This document shows, one piece after another, positions 1 to 6,103 of a stretch of DNA of 11,960 bases. The translations under genes and the position numbers were made by a program. The DNA is from Acidobacteriota bacterium. Its GTDB lineage: Bacteria > Acidobacteriota > UBA6911 > RPQK01 > JADFOI01. The notes under the pieces were generated by a model. That model was not told where the DNA came from and ran no database searches. It saw only the letters and a program-made list of their open reading frames with translations. Location: the NCBI GenBank assembly GCA_029942065.1, contig JAPYTY010000040.1, positions 1 through 11,960 on the forward strand, in the 5' to 3' direction. Position 1 is the stretch's first letter, and every line of letters starts with the position of its first letter.

Positions 1-55
1 CCTGATGAACTGGGCAACGCTTCAACTCAGAGCTGTCTTCAACGTCAACGAGTAG

Positions 56-127
56 AGATGGAGTGCCCCCCTCCGCGACGACCCTCGCTTCCAAGACCTG
101 CTGCGAAGGATGCATTTGATGCCCTAG
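56..127 (+). pseudogene. Remnant of a C-terminal tail like that of TPR-containing Ser/Thr kinases or cyclases
   Basis: The plus-strand frame ending at the TAG at 125-127 reads RWSAPLRDDPRFQDLLRRM and then HLMP-stop. The block W-x-PLR-x-DPRFQxLLRRM closely matches the usual last 20 or so residues of large TPR-containing protein kinases, adenylate cyclases and winged-helix/TPR regulators, which are common in Acidobacteriota and related groups. The same frame has a TAG at 53-55 just upstream, and the bases before it do not read as TPR sequence, so only the tail survives. Either the gene was truncated by deletion or insertion, or a frameshift just upstream hides the rest in another frame beyond the window. 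The family call rests on one short motif recognised from memory. Confidence 0.45.
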
Positions 128-199
128 ACCCGCCTACCCGATACATCCTCCTGGCCTGTGGTTTAAACGATGCTGCTCTTTCCGTAGTTAATCGCACGG

Positions 200-580
200 C
201 TATTTTGTACGCTTCAACAGGTTTTCGAGATCAGCGAATGGCTTGTATGTAGAGGATGACTGCTGTTTGCCCGGCGTCGCCTCACCATAGACTTCAGCAA
301 CCTCCTGCCTTGAGTGTTCATTCTCATGACAGTACATACACAGCAACTCCCAGTTGCTGCCATCGGGGGGATTATTGTCGTGATTGTGGTCTTTGTGATG
401 AACAGTTAGTTCGCTAAGCTCTTTGCCGCTAAACTCCCGTCCGCACCGTGCACAGATCCATGGATGAATCTTGAGCGCTTGCGCCCGATAAGTCTTCTCC
501 CGCTGATCCTGGTAGCGCCGTGCCTTAGCAACAATCCGGTCTTGCCGGTCGATATCTGGTGCCGTCTTCTTTGATGGCAT
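200..580 (-). CDS. yajD: YajD-type HNH endonuclease family protein
   Basis: 126 residues, a small HNH nuclease-fold protein. The fold binds zinc and a catalytic metal and usually nicks or cuts DNA; the cellular role of YajD is not established. Visible parts: a basic N-terminus (1-35); a first zinc knuckle, WICARC, with C43 and C46; the HNH core ELTVHHKDHNHDNN with H61/H62, H65 and H67; N76 in DGSNWELL; and the second knuckle C81-x2-C84 followed by H85 and H89. The tail YKPFADLENLL is also typical of the family. Core and tail closely resemble E. coli YajD (about 115 residues). The ATG at 578-580 has a GAGG about 8 bases upstream and a possible extended -10 (TGCTATATT) about 60 bases upstream. 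It stands alone, pointing away from the tRNA gene, with no toxin, restriction or phage partner in view, so a defence role is not supported. Product confidence is high, function low. Confidence 0.93.
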   Translation of the reverse strand: MPSKKTAPDIDRQDRIVAKARRYQDQREKTYRAQALKIHPWICARCGREFSGKELSELTVHHKDHNHDNNPPDGSNWELLCMYCHENEHSRQEVAEVYGEATPGKQQSSSTYKPFADLENLLKRTK

Positions 581-639
581 CCGCGAATCCTCGATTCGTT
601 CGTTCTCATCTCCGACTTTGTGGATGAATGGGTTGCCTC

Positions 640-648
640 AATATAGCA
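640..648 (-). promoter_or_regulatory. Candidate extended -10 promoter for yajD
   Basis: On the minus strand these bases read TGCTATATT, a TGn extension plus a hexamer one base from TATAAT. No good -35 is seen 17 bases upstream. Transcription would start near 633 and give a leader of about 50 bases, which includes a small hairpin at 584-598 (CGAATC-loop-GATTCG on either strand) overlapping the probable ribosome binding site. The same TGCTATANT form precedes the PpiD-like gene. Confidence 0.3.
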
Positions 649-827
649 CCCGAGGTAACACTGGATCACCTTCTGTCAGTATTGTCAGTTCCCCCTATAG
701 ACCCCTTTGCAAAAAAAACACCAGCTCCAGTTGCCCCCATATGCCCCCTCTAATCCAGTCAATATTCAATAAAGGGCTTTAAGGACGTCCTGACAGAACC
801 GACAAAAGCCTCTAAAGGTGAGTGGGG

Positions 828-842
828 TTGACACCGTGTCAA
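828..842. promoter_or_regulatory. Operator-like perfect palindrome TTGACAC-C-GTGTCAA
   Basis: Two perfect 7-base arms around one central base have the form of a dimeric repressor site. The left arm also contains a consensus TTGACA -35, but no convincing -10 lies 16-18 bases downstream (TGGAAA at 851-856 is poor), so it is not called as a promoter. No regulator gene adjoins it and the bound protein is unknown. Confidence 0.25.
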
Positions 843-883
843 ACTCCTTCTGGAAATCTTGAAGGGGGTGTGTGAAACCTCAT

Positions 884-959
884 GACCTCATTAGGCCCCG
901 GGGGGGTACCCCCTGAACAATGTTGGGGATTATGGCATGCCCTCGGACCTAATGACGTC
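884..959. repeat. Imperfect inverted repeat, 15-base arms, 76-base span
   Basis: GACCTCATTAGGCCC (884-898) pairs with GGACCTAATGACGTC (945-959) at 13 of 15 positions. The interior contains the GGGGGTACCCCC palindrome (902-913) and GGCATGCC (935-942). It could fold as a branched hairpin in RNA or be the trace of a tiny mobile repeat. No target-site duplication is obvious at the edges. Confidence 0.4.
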
Positions 960-1026
960 TATTCAGCTCTCAACCGCTCCCTAGGGAGAAAGGAGGGGGA
1001 GTTCCTGTGGGGGGCAGCTTCCAGCA

Positions 1027-1065
1027 GCCTGCCCACCCTGGCAGGCCCCCGACTGGGTGCTTTTT
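1027..1065 (+). terminator. Weak terminator-like hairpin and T run without an upstream gene
   Basis: GCCTGCC (1027-1033) pairs perfectly with GGCAGGC (1040-1046). Alternatively CACCC (1034-1038) pairs with GGGTG (1055-1059), directly before C and TTTTT (1061-1065). The second form looks like a plus-strand intrinsic terminator with a long loop. No plus-strand gene is recognised upstream, so its purpose is unclear and the call is weak. Confidence 0.25.
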
Positions 1066-1140
1066 GGAACCAATATGGAACCAATTTACGGAAAACTCAT
1101 GTGAGGATGGAACGATCTGGCTGTAAGTAATTGAAAATAA

Positions 1141-1216
1141 TGGTGGAGCTGAGGGGACTCGAACCCCTGACCCCCTGAATGCCATTCAGGTACTCTTCCA
1201 ACTGAGCTACAGCCCC
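1141..1216 (-). tRNA. tRNA-Ala (anticodon GGC)
   Basis: Read on the minus strand it is 76 bases and folds as a full cloverleaf. Acceptor GGGGCTG pairs with CAGCTCC and includes the G3-U70 wobble that defines alanine identity. The anticodon stem CCTGA/TCAGG holds the loop ATGGCAT, giving GGC, which reads GCC and GCU codons. The T arm is AGGGG-TTCGAGT-CCCCT, the discriminator is A73 and CCA is encoded. The D stem closes with a G10-U25 wobble. It lies 49 bases downstream of the stop codon of the PpiD-like gene on the same strand, so it may be processed from that transcript; no separate strong promoter is seen in the gap. Confidence 0.97.
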
Positions 1217-1225
1217 ACTTCAGGT

Positions 1226-1244
1226 ACCGGTTCGAATGACCGGT
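1226..1244 (-). other. Hairpin between the PpiD-like gene and tRNA-Ala
   Basis: On the minus strand ACCGGT-CATTCGA-ACCGGT forms a 6-base stem with a 7-base loop, between the stop codon and the mature 5' end of the tRNA. No T run follows, so it is not a standard terminator. It may protect the mRNA 3' end or help position RNase processing if the two are co-transcribed. Confidence 0.35.
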
Positions 1245-1265
1245 TGGTCCACTCTATGGTACTCA

Positions 1266-3146
1266 TCAACCAACGATCGAGTCCACCAACTCGACGTTGA
1301 TTTGAATCTGTTCTTCGGCTTCCAAACGTTCCATGACATTCTGGAGATAATCAGTAAAGAACTGCTGTTGTCTGGACAGGGACAACTCCTCCAGCAGGGC
1401 TTTCCTTTCCTCCTCAAATTGCTCTTCGTCGACAGAACCCCTTTCCGCTATCTGGAAGACCACGTACTTACCGGCGGCGGTGACCACAGGGCTCACCTGA
1501 TCTTCCTGCATCAGGAACACACGGCTGAGAATCTCCGTTGCATAGCCCAGATCATCATTGATGGAGGTATCTCTTTTGAAAAATTCGCTGGTCACCACCT
1601 CCAGGTTCCGGGAACGGGCCGCCCCCTCCAGATCAGAATTCTCCTGGGCCTCCTGAGAGAAAGCAAAGGCTTTCCCCCGGGCCGCCTCCTCGGCATGGTC
1701 TGTTTTGAAGTCCTCGAGAACCTCATCCCGGACGACTTCCAGTGCAGAGACCTGAGAAGGCTGAATTTCCGCCAGCTGGGCAACCAGGTAATCCTGTCCG
1801 GCCTGATAGGGCGCGGTGAACTGGCCTACTTCCAGGCCAAAAACCTGTTGATTGAAATCGCTTCGAACCGCCAGACCGGGCAAAAAGTCCCCCAGTCCAA
1901 ACAAGGCGGACTCCTGCGTCTCCATCTGATACTGCTCGCCGGCTGCGTCCAGATCGGAGTTGTTGGCCTCAAACAGGATCTTGTCCGCCACCGCCTGGGC
2001 CAGGTTCTGGGCCTCCTCCTCCCGCAGCTGGGATTCGGCTGTCGATCGACTGTCGATGGTTTTCACGTCGGTGACCTTGATGATGTGAAACCCGTAAGTA
2101 GTCGCCACCAGATCACTGATCGAACCCGGATCGAGGGAAAAGGCGGCGTCTTCGAATTCAGGAACCATCATCCCGCGCTTGAAAAATCCCAATTCCCCGC
2201 CGTTGGCGCCGGAAGCGGGATCGTCTGAATGCTCCCTGGCCAATTCTGCGAAGTCCCCTCCGTCGCGAATCTGCTGGAGAATTCCCTGTGCCTTTTCCTC
2301 TGCGTCGGGGGTGATCGAGGAAATGAGAATATGGCTGGCCTCGACCTCGTCTTTCTCGCCGATGACAGCCATCCGCTCGGTGATCTGCTGTTCGGTGAGC
2401 TCCACCTTGTCCGGTTCTTCGGGAACCAGGATGTACTTGATCCTGCGTTTTTCAAGAGAGCGATAATTTTCCTGGTTTTCTTCGAAATACCCCTGCAGTT
2501 CCTCCTCCACTACTTCGGAGGGAGTCTCCTGTTCCGGGTCGATGGAGATATAACGGATCTTGAACTCCTGATTGCGATTCAAAAACTCCTGCCGCACCTC
2601 GTTGGCATCGGCCTCGATACCGTCGGTCAGAACCTGGGTCAGCTTCAAGCCCAGGATTTCTCGCCGCACGGTCTCTTCGTATTCCACTACCGTGTAGTTG
2701 TTACTTTGCAGAATCTGCTGGTAGCGCACCGAACCGACGAACTGGCCGCTGTCTTGAAACACCGGGCTACTGGTGATGCTGTCGGCGATTTCCTCCGGGG
2801 TCACTTCAATACCCAGGATCTGGGCCACGTACTCCATGACGTATTCGCTCACCAGGCCATTGATCGCCTGATTCGGAAGTTCCAGCTGTCTCACCACCTC
2901 GGGAGTCAACTGATCGGCAGGGAGACGTTGGCGAAAATCGTCGTAGACCATTCCGTAACGTCGGCGGTATTCCGTCCAGGTAATGCCTTTCCCGGCGACG
3001 ATGGCCACCTCCTGGGTACCCAGATTCCCGATCATCCCGGTTGGCGGGTCGACAAAGAGCAGGGCCATACCTGCACCAAGGCCGATAATGACGAGCCAGA
3101 GGACCCACTTCAGAGCCCCTTTTTTCCGTCTAAACAGGTCCAGCAT
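1266..3146 (-). CDS. ppiD: PpiD/SurA-like membrane-anchored peptidyl-prolyl cis-trans isomerase (parvulin)
   Basis: 626 residues, almost the length of E. coli PpiD (623). It has a short basic cytoplasmic start (MLDLFRRKKGALK), one membrane anchor at about 13-32, then a periplasmic SurA_N-type chaperone region (about 45-230) with segments such as GKGITWTEYRRRYG and NQAINGLVSEYV. A single parvulin rotamase domain spans about 267-362, beginning EASHILIS (H272), passing DGGDFAELAREHSDDP and GGELGFFKRGMMVPEFEDAAF, and ending YGFHIIKVTD (H354). The rest is a helical, acidic C-terminal chaperone region. PpiD-type proteins assist proteins emerging from the Sec translocon and folding in the periplasm, implying a Gram-negative envelope. 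The ATG has GGGAGG about 11 bases upstream and an extended -10 further up. It is divergent from mreB and followed by tRNA-Ala. SurA/PrsA-type foldases are the alternatives; the N-terminal anchor and length favour PpiD. Confidence 0.9.
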   Translation of the reverse strand: MLDLFRRKKGALKWVLWLVIIGLGAGMALLFVDPPTGMIGNLGTQEVAIVAGKGITWTEYRRRYGMVYDDFRQRLPADQLTPEVVRQLELPNQAINGLVSEYVMEYVAQILGIEVTPEEIADSITSSPVFQDSGQFVGSVRYQQILQSNNYTVVEYEETVRREILGLKLTQVLTDGIEADANEVRQEFLNRNQEFKIRYISIDPEQETPSEVVEEELQGYFEENQENYRSLEKRRIKYILVPEEPDKVELTEQQITERMAVIGEKDEVEASHILISSITPDAEEKAQGILQQIRDGGDFAELAREHSDDPASGANGGELGFFKRGMMVPEFEDAAFSLDPGSISDLVATTYGFHIIKVTDVKTIDSRSTAESQLREEEAQNLAQAVADKILFEANNSDLDAAGEQYQMETQESALFGLGDFLPGLAVRSDFNQQVFGLEVGQFTAPYQAGQDYLVAQLAEIQPSQVSALEVVRDEVLEDFKTDHAEEAARGKAFAFSQEAQENSDLEGAARSRNLEVVTSEFFKRDTSINDDLGYATEILSRVFLMQEDQVSPVVTAAGKYVVFQIAERGSVDEEQFEEERKALLEELSLSRQQQFFTDYLQNVMERLEAEEQIQINVELVDSIVG

Positions 3147-3175
3147 TTTCGCTCATTCCTCCCATGGAAAAACCC

Positions 3176-3184
3176 AGTATAGCA
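3176..3184 (-). promoter_or_regulatory. Candidate extended -10 promoter of the PpiD-like gene
   Basis: The minus strand reads TGCTATACT, a TGn extension followed by a hexamer one base from TATAAT. Transcription would start near 3169, leaving a leader of about 22 bases that just holds the GGGAGG ribosome binding site (3158-3163). No clear -35 is present; its place is taken by the edge of the repeat insert at 3200. Confidence 0.42.
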
Positions 3185-3200
3185 TAGGGTCGGGCCTCGT

Positions 3201-3232
3201 TTCGTGCATTCGTGCGTTCGTGAATTCGTGCC
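3201..3232. repeat. Four tandem 8-base units TTCGTGNN
   Basis: Four consecutive units start TTCGTG and end CA, CG, AA and CC. The first two and a half form the left arm of the larger inverted repeat; the right arm is the reverse complement of that part only. Confidence 0.75.
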
Positions 3233-3327
3233 GGAATCGGCGCACTGAGGCGCCTCCCACACTCCGGAACCGTGACCCGTGGAACCTGAAACCTGGGACG
3301 CGCTGGTCGAAGGCCAGTTGTTCCGAT

Positions 3328-3354
3328 TTCGGATTCAGGACTTCGGATTCAGGA
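3328..3354. repeat. Tandem 13-base repeat TTCGGATTCAGGA (period 14)
   Basis: Identical 13-mers at 3328-3340 and 3342-3354, followed by the diverged TTTCCGGAT. Similar GGATTCAGGA/TTCGGATT tracts occur between genes in several metagenome-derived lineages; that comparison is from memory. Confidence 0.75.
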
Positions 3355-3492
3355 TTTCCGGATCCCAACATGGTTTGACCACAGTGAACAAACGCACGAA
3401 TGCACAAAAGCACACCTTCAGGCGACATTTTTTTTACATCCTCTCCAGTACCAGTTATTCCTAGCCGATGGCGGGTATCATCCTGAAAATGC

Positions 3493-3521
3493 TTGAAATA
3501 CGGCACTTTTTAGGCCATAAT
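3493..3521 (+). promoter_or_regulatory. Sigma70-type promoter of the mre operon
   Basis: TTGAAA (3493-3498) and CATAAT (3516-3521) are separated by exactly 17 bases, and each is one base from consensus at an otherwise AT-rich spot. Transcription would start near 3528, leaving a leader of about 120 bases before mreB. The leader contains small stems (for example CCCT-GATCT-AGGG at 3560-3572) but no riboswitch I recognise. Confidence 0.55.
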
Positions 3522-3649
3522 ACCTTCCCTGTTTCATAAAGAAGGGGTGCCGGTGCCGGCCCTGATCTAGGGGATCTTCCGCTGGTTCAGTGTAGCAGGA
3601 TAAGAGGCTTAATTGGGTCAACTGTGCCCCGGGAGAGTCGATTCGAAAA

Positions 3650-4678
3650 ATGTTTAGCTTACGATCCATCCTCAGTTTCTTCTCCGATGATCTTGCCATC
3701 GATCTCGGCACTGCCAACACGCTGGTTTACGCCCGCGGACAGGGAATCATCGTCAACGAACCCTCCATTGTTGCCATCAATCGAAACACCGGAAAGATAG
3801 AAGCCGTTGGCCATGAGGCCAAGGAAATGCTGGGCCGGACTCCCGGCAACATAGTGGCCATCAAACCCATGAAAGACGGGGTGATTGCCGATTTTGACAT
3901 CACCGAGGAAATGCTCAAGTACTTCATCAAAAGAGCCCACAAACGCAATCATTGGCTCAGCCCCCGAATCGTCATCTGCATTCCCTCCGAAATTACCCAG
4001 GTGGAAAAAAGAGCGGTCAGAGAGTCGGCTCTCAAAGCCCGTGCCAGCGAGGTCTACCTACTGGAAGAGTGCATGGCAGCCGCCATTGGAGCCGGTCTTC
4101 CCATTACCGAACCCGGGGGCAACCTCATTGTTGACATTGGTGGAGGCACCACGGACATTGCGGTGATCAGTCTCTCCGGTCCCGTCTACAGCCGTTCCGT
4201 GCGGGTGGCTGGAAATGAGATGGATGAGGCCATCATCCAATACATCAAAAGGAAGCATAATCTCCTGATTGGCGAGCGCTCGGCAGAACAGGTGAAGATC
4301 GGACTTGGTTCCGCCGCGCCTCTGGCAGAACCGTTGACCATGGAAATCAAGGGGCGCGATCTGATCGAAGGGATCCCCAAGACCATCGTCATCACCGATG
4401 AGGAGGTCCGGGAGGCCCTGTCCGATACCATCGATATCATCGTCAACGCCATCCGGGTGGCTCTGGAACGCACTCCGCCCGAACTCTCCGCAGACATTGT
4501 GGATAAGGGCGTCGTGGTGACGGGTGGGGGCGCTTTATTGAAGAATCTGGAGGTCAGACTCAAGAAGGAAACGGGCCTGCCCATCTTCCTGGCCGAAGAC
4601 CCCCTCTCCTCAGCAGTCCTGGGCACAGGCAAAATGCTGGATGATCTCGCACTTCTCAAGAGAATCAGTTGCCAATGA
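3650..4678 (+). CDS. mreB: Rod shape-determining protein MreB (bacterial actin)
   Basis: 342 residues, the usual MreB length. It is an actin-like ATPase forming membrane-bound filaments that move round the cell and organise lateral-wall synthesis. ATP-site motifs are intact: phosphate-1 DLGTANTLVY (D18-Y27), phosphate-2 DIGGGTTDIAV (from D162) and the adenosine motif VVTGGGALL (from V289). Also present are NEPSIVAI, PMKDGVIADFD, VICIPSEITQVEKRA and LLEECMAAAIGAG, all standard. The N-terminus MFSLRSILSFF is amphipathic and fits membrane attachment. The ATG is preceded by GGGAGAG about 13 bases upstream, a slightly long spacing. First gene of the operon; its stop overlaps the start of mreC. Confidence 0.99.
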   Translation: MFSLRSILSFFSDDLAIDLGTANTLVYARGQGIIVNEPSIVAINRNTGKIEAVGHEAKEMLGRTPGNIVAIKPMKDGVIADFDITEEMLKYFIKRAHKRNHWLSPRIVICIPSEITQVEKRAVRESALKARASEVYLLEECMAAAIGAGLPITEPGGNLIVDIGGGTTDIAVISLSGPVYSRSVRVAGNEMDEAIIQYIKRKHNLLIGERSAEQVKIGLGSAAPLAEPLTMEIKGRDLIEGIPKTIVITDEEVREALSDTIDIIVNAIRVALERTPPELSADIVDKGVVVTGGGALLKNLEVRLKKETGLPIFLAEDPLSSAVLGTGKMLDDLALLKRISCQ

Positions 4679-5487
4679 TTGCCTTGCTCCAGCACAAACC
4701 GGTCATTCCCTTAGCGGCACTCCTGTTGGCGAATCTGTTACTTCTTTCCGTCCAGGTCCGAAACCCGGAGAGCCGTCTGCTGATCCGTTCCTGGAGCCTT
4801 TTCGCCTTCACTCCATTTGCTTCTATGGTGCACTTCGTGATCGATGGCATCAGCGGCGGGGTCACGCGTTATGCCCTGCTCTATCGGGCCCAGCAGGAAA
4901 ATGCGCAGCTGCACGCTGAGAATGCCCGCCTGGGCGTGGAGTTGGCCCAGTTGCGAGGGATCGATGCCTTACTTTCCAACCGGGTCGAGAACGGTTCCCT
5001 GCAAAAGAGACAATTCCTGTTTGACACCTATCTGGCGCCGGTTATCTGGAAAAGCGCTCCGTTTTATGCCCACCGCCTGGTGGTCAACGGTGGAACCAGG
5101 CAAGGAATGCACAAAGACGATGCGGTGATCGTACCGGAGGGAATCGTGGGGAGGGTCTGGACGACCACTCCCTTCACCGCCGAGGTGGAGTTGATCACCA
5201 ATGACGGAGCCGCCGCCGGGGCTATGCTCGAGGATTCCCGCCTGCAGGGCGTCATTCAGGGTGATGGTTCCGATACCCTGCGCTGGGATTTCATCCCCAA
5301 TTATGAGTCCGTAGAGGTGGGCGACATCGTGTACACCTCGGGCACGGATCGAATGTACCCCAAGGGCTATCCCATCGGGAAAGTGGTCCAGTCCCAGAAG
5401 GGATTGGCCGTTTATCGAGATATCCGGGTCAAACCCTTTGTGGATTACCTTCGGCTCGAAGAGATCATGGTGGTTGTATCGAATTAA
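4675..5487 (+). CDS. mreC: Rod shape-determining protein MreC
   Basis: 270 residues from the ATG at 4675, which shares ATGA with the mreB stop, a typical coupled junction. An in-frame TTG at 4669 would add two residues and is less likely. Layout: one membrane helix (about 10-27), a coiled coil (about 66-105, with QQENAQLHAENARLGVELAQL) that mediates dimerisation, then the two beta-barrel domains of the periplasmic part. Family features include LVVNGGTRQGM, VPEGIVGRVW, GVIQGDG, VGDIVYTSGTD and the late YPIGKV motif. MreC links MreB to PBP2 and activates the RodA-PBP2 synthase from the periplasmic side. Confidence 0.98.
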   Translation: MIALLQHKPVIPLAALLLANLLLLSVQVRNPESRLLIRSWSLFAFTPFASMVHFVIDGISGGVTRYALLYRAQQENAQLHAENARLGVELAQLRGIDALLSNRVENGSLQKRQFLFDTYLAPVIWKSAPFYAHRLVVNGGTRQGMHKDDAVIVPEGIVGRVWTTTPFTAEVELITNDGAAAGAMLEDSRLQGVIQGDGSDTLRWDFIPNYESVEVGDIVYTSGTDRMYPKGYPIGKVVQSQKGLAVYRDIRVKPFVDYLRLEEIMVVVSN

Positions 5488-5503
5488 TCGGCCGACAAAA
5501 AGA

Positions 5504-5520
5504 ACCCGGCCGGGCCGGGT
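5504..5520 (+). other. GC-only hairpin between mreC and mreD
   Basis: ACCCGGCC-G-GGCCGGGT is a perfect 8-base inverted repeat around one base; a realistic RNA fold is a 6-base stem with the loop CCGGG. No T run follows. It sits 16 bases after the mreC stop and about 45 before the mreD start, so it may act as an mRNA stability or processing element that lowers mreD expression relative to mreBC. That role is inferred. Confidence 0.4.
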
Positions 5521-5565
5521 CCGGGAGTCATCCCATGGTTAAATACTACGGGAAGGGAGAGGAGT

Positions 5566-6066
5566 TTGAAACAGACCGTCCGCAGCTTCGAGGTGGTGGC
5601 TCTCCTGGCGCTGACCGCCGTGACCGAAAGTCTGTTCGCCAATTACCTTCCAGTGGCACTGTATCTGGACCTGCCTCTGATTTTCACTCTCTACGTCGGA
5701 TGGTATTCCTCCCCGCCACGAGGTGCAGCCTGCGGGATGGGGTTCGGACTTCTGCAGGATGCCATCTCGGGGATCTATCTGGGTTTAAACGGGTTGACCA
5801 AGACCCTGATGGGCTTTGGCGCCTCCTACCTGAGCAAATGGCTGCTGATGGAAGGACTGGTGGCCCGCAGCGTCCTGATCGGTGTTCTGTCTCTGGCGGA
5901 CGATCTCATGGTGGTGGGAATCCGAGCCCTTCTGGGGCAAACGATCCAGTTGGAGATATGGCTAAAAATACTCTTTGGAATTCCGGTAACGGGAGTGGCA
6001 GGAGGGATTTTCTTTTTTATTTATGACCGATTCAAGTTTCCCGAAAAGGACTTTTCACAGATTTAG
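5566..6066 (+). CDS. mreD: Rod shape-determining protein MreD
   Basis: 166 residues, normal for this small polytopic membrane protein of the elongasome. Hydrophobic helices lie at about 8-28, 31-48, 54-75, 97-118 and 133-153. The hallmark segment GFGLLQDAISGIYLGLNGL (conserved Asp in the membrane, then Gly-Leu) is present. The start is TTG at 5566, supported by the strong purine tract GGAAGGGAGAGGAG just before it and by the lack of any in-frame ATG or GTG nearby upstream. The TTG and the 78-base gap from mreC suggest moderated translation. The stop lies in a small inverted repeat (AGCCCG 6065-6070, CGGGCT 6085-6090). Confidence 0.95.
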   Translation: MKQTVRSFEVVALLALTAVTESLFANYLPVALYLDLPLIFTLYVGWYSSPPRGAACGMGFGLLQDAISGIYLGLNGLTKTLMGFGASYLSKWLLMEGLVARSVLIGVLSLADDLMVVGIRALLGQTIQLEIWLKILFGIPVTGVAGGIFFFIYDRFKFPEKDFSQI

Positions 6067-6103
6067 CCCGTGTCATAATTCATCCGGGCTTTAGGGAACG
6101 ATA

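Larger units (their letters stand above)
581..1140. other. 560-base region without a recognisable gene; several palindromes
   Basis: No frame on either strand encodes a product I recognise; the longest open stretch (882-1130, plus) has no family features. The region holds G/C tracts (700-760, 900-913, 985-1015) and symmetric sequences: TTGACAC-C-GTGTCAA (828-842), an imperfect 15-base inverted repeat (884-898 with 945-959, 13 of 15 matching), the palindrome GGGGGTACCCCC (902-913), a 7-base perfect hairpin (1027-1046) and a direct repeat GGAACCAAT (1066-1074 and 1077-1085). It lies on the 3' side of the tRNA-Ala gene, a common landing point for integrative elements, but no integrase and no copy of the tRNA 3' end is visible. 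Confidence 0.6.
3200..3409. repeat. Repeat-rich insert bounded by about 22-base inverted repeats (MITE-like)
   Basis: The ends, 3200-3221 and 3388-3409, are inverted copies matching at 20 of 22 positions, with a perfect 14-base core (GTGCATTCGTGCGT at 3204-3217 against ACGCACGAATGCAC at 3392-3405). Between them lie unrelated low-complexity pieces: the palindrome GAGGCGCCTC (3247-3256), an AACCTGAAACCTGG run near 3282-3295, and a 13-base direct repeat (3328-3354). There is no open frame that looks like a protein. The form suggests a non-autonomous mobile element or a composite intergenic repeat. Direct target duplications are not evident. Confidence 0.5.

Noticed and set aside
58..252. 64-codon open frame on the plus strand (also open back to base 1)
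   Set aside because: No family resemblance, overlaps the convincing HNH gene end at 200-252, and crosses the kinase-tail motif in a different frame.
200..580. HNH gene as part of a defence system or homing element
   Set aside because: It matches the stand-alone YajD type and has no intron, intein, methylase or immunity partner in the window.
828..856. Sigma70 promoter using TTGACA at 828
   Set aside because: No acceptable -10 at 16-18 base spacing; the symmetric site explains the TTGACA better.
882..1130. 82-codon open frame on the plus strand
   Set aside because: Composition follows the G/C tracts and hairpins, no domain is recognisable, and it reads through a terminator-like structure up to the tRNA 3' end.
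1236..3182. Long plus-strand open frames opposite the PpiD-like gene
   Set aside because: They are antisense shadows: the minus strand carries a full-length, motif-complete parvulin protein.
3201..3354. CRISPR array
   Set aside because: Repeat units of 8 and 13 bases without unique spacers, and no cas genes.
3153..3506. 117-codon minus-strand frame through the repeat cassette
   Set aside because: Its protein merely translates the tandem repeats (for example NPESEVLNPKSE), a typical false gene from intergenic repeats.
5504..5520. Terminator between mreC and mreD
   Set aside because: No T run follows and the operon clearly continues.
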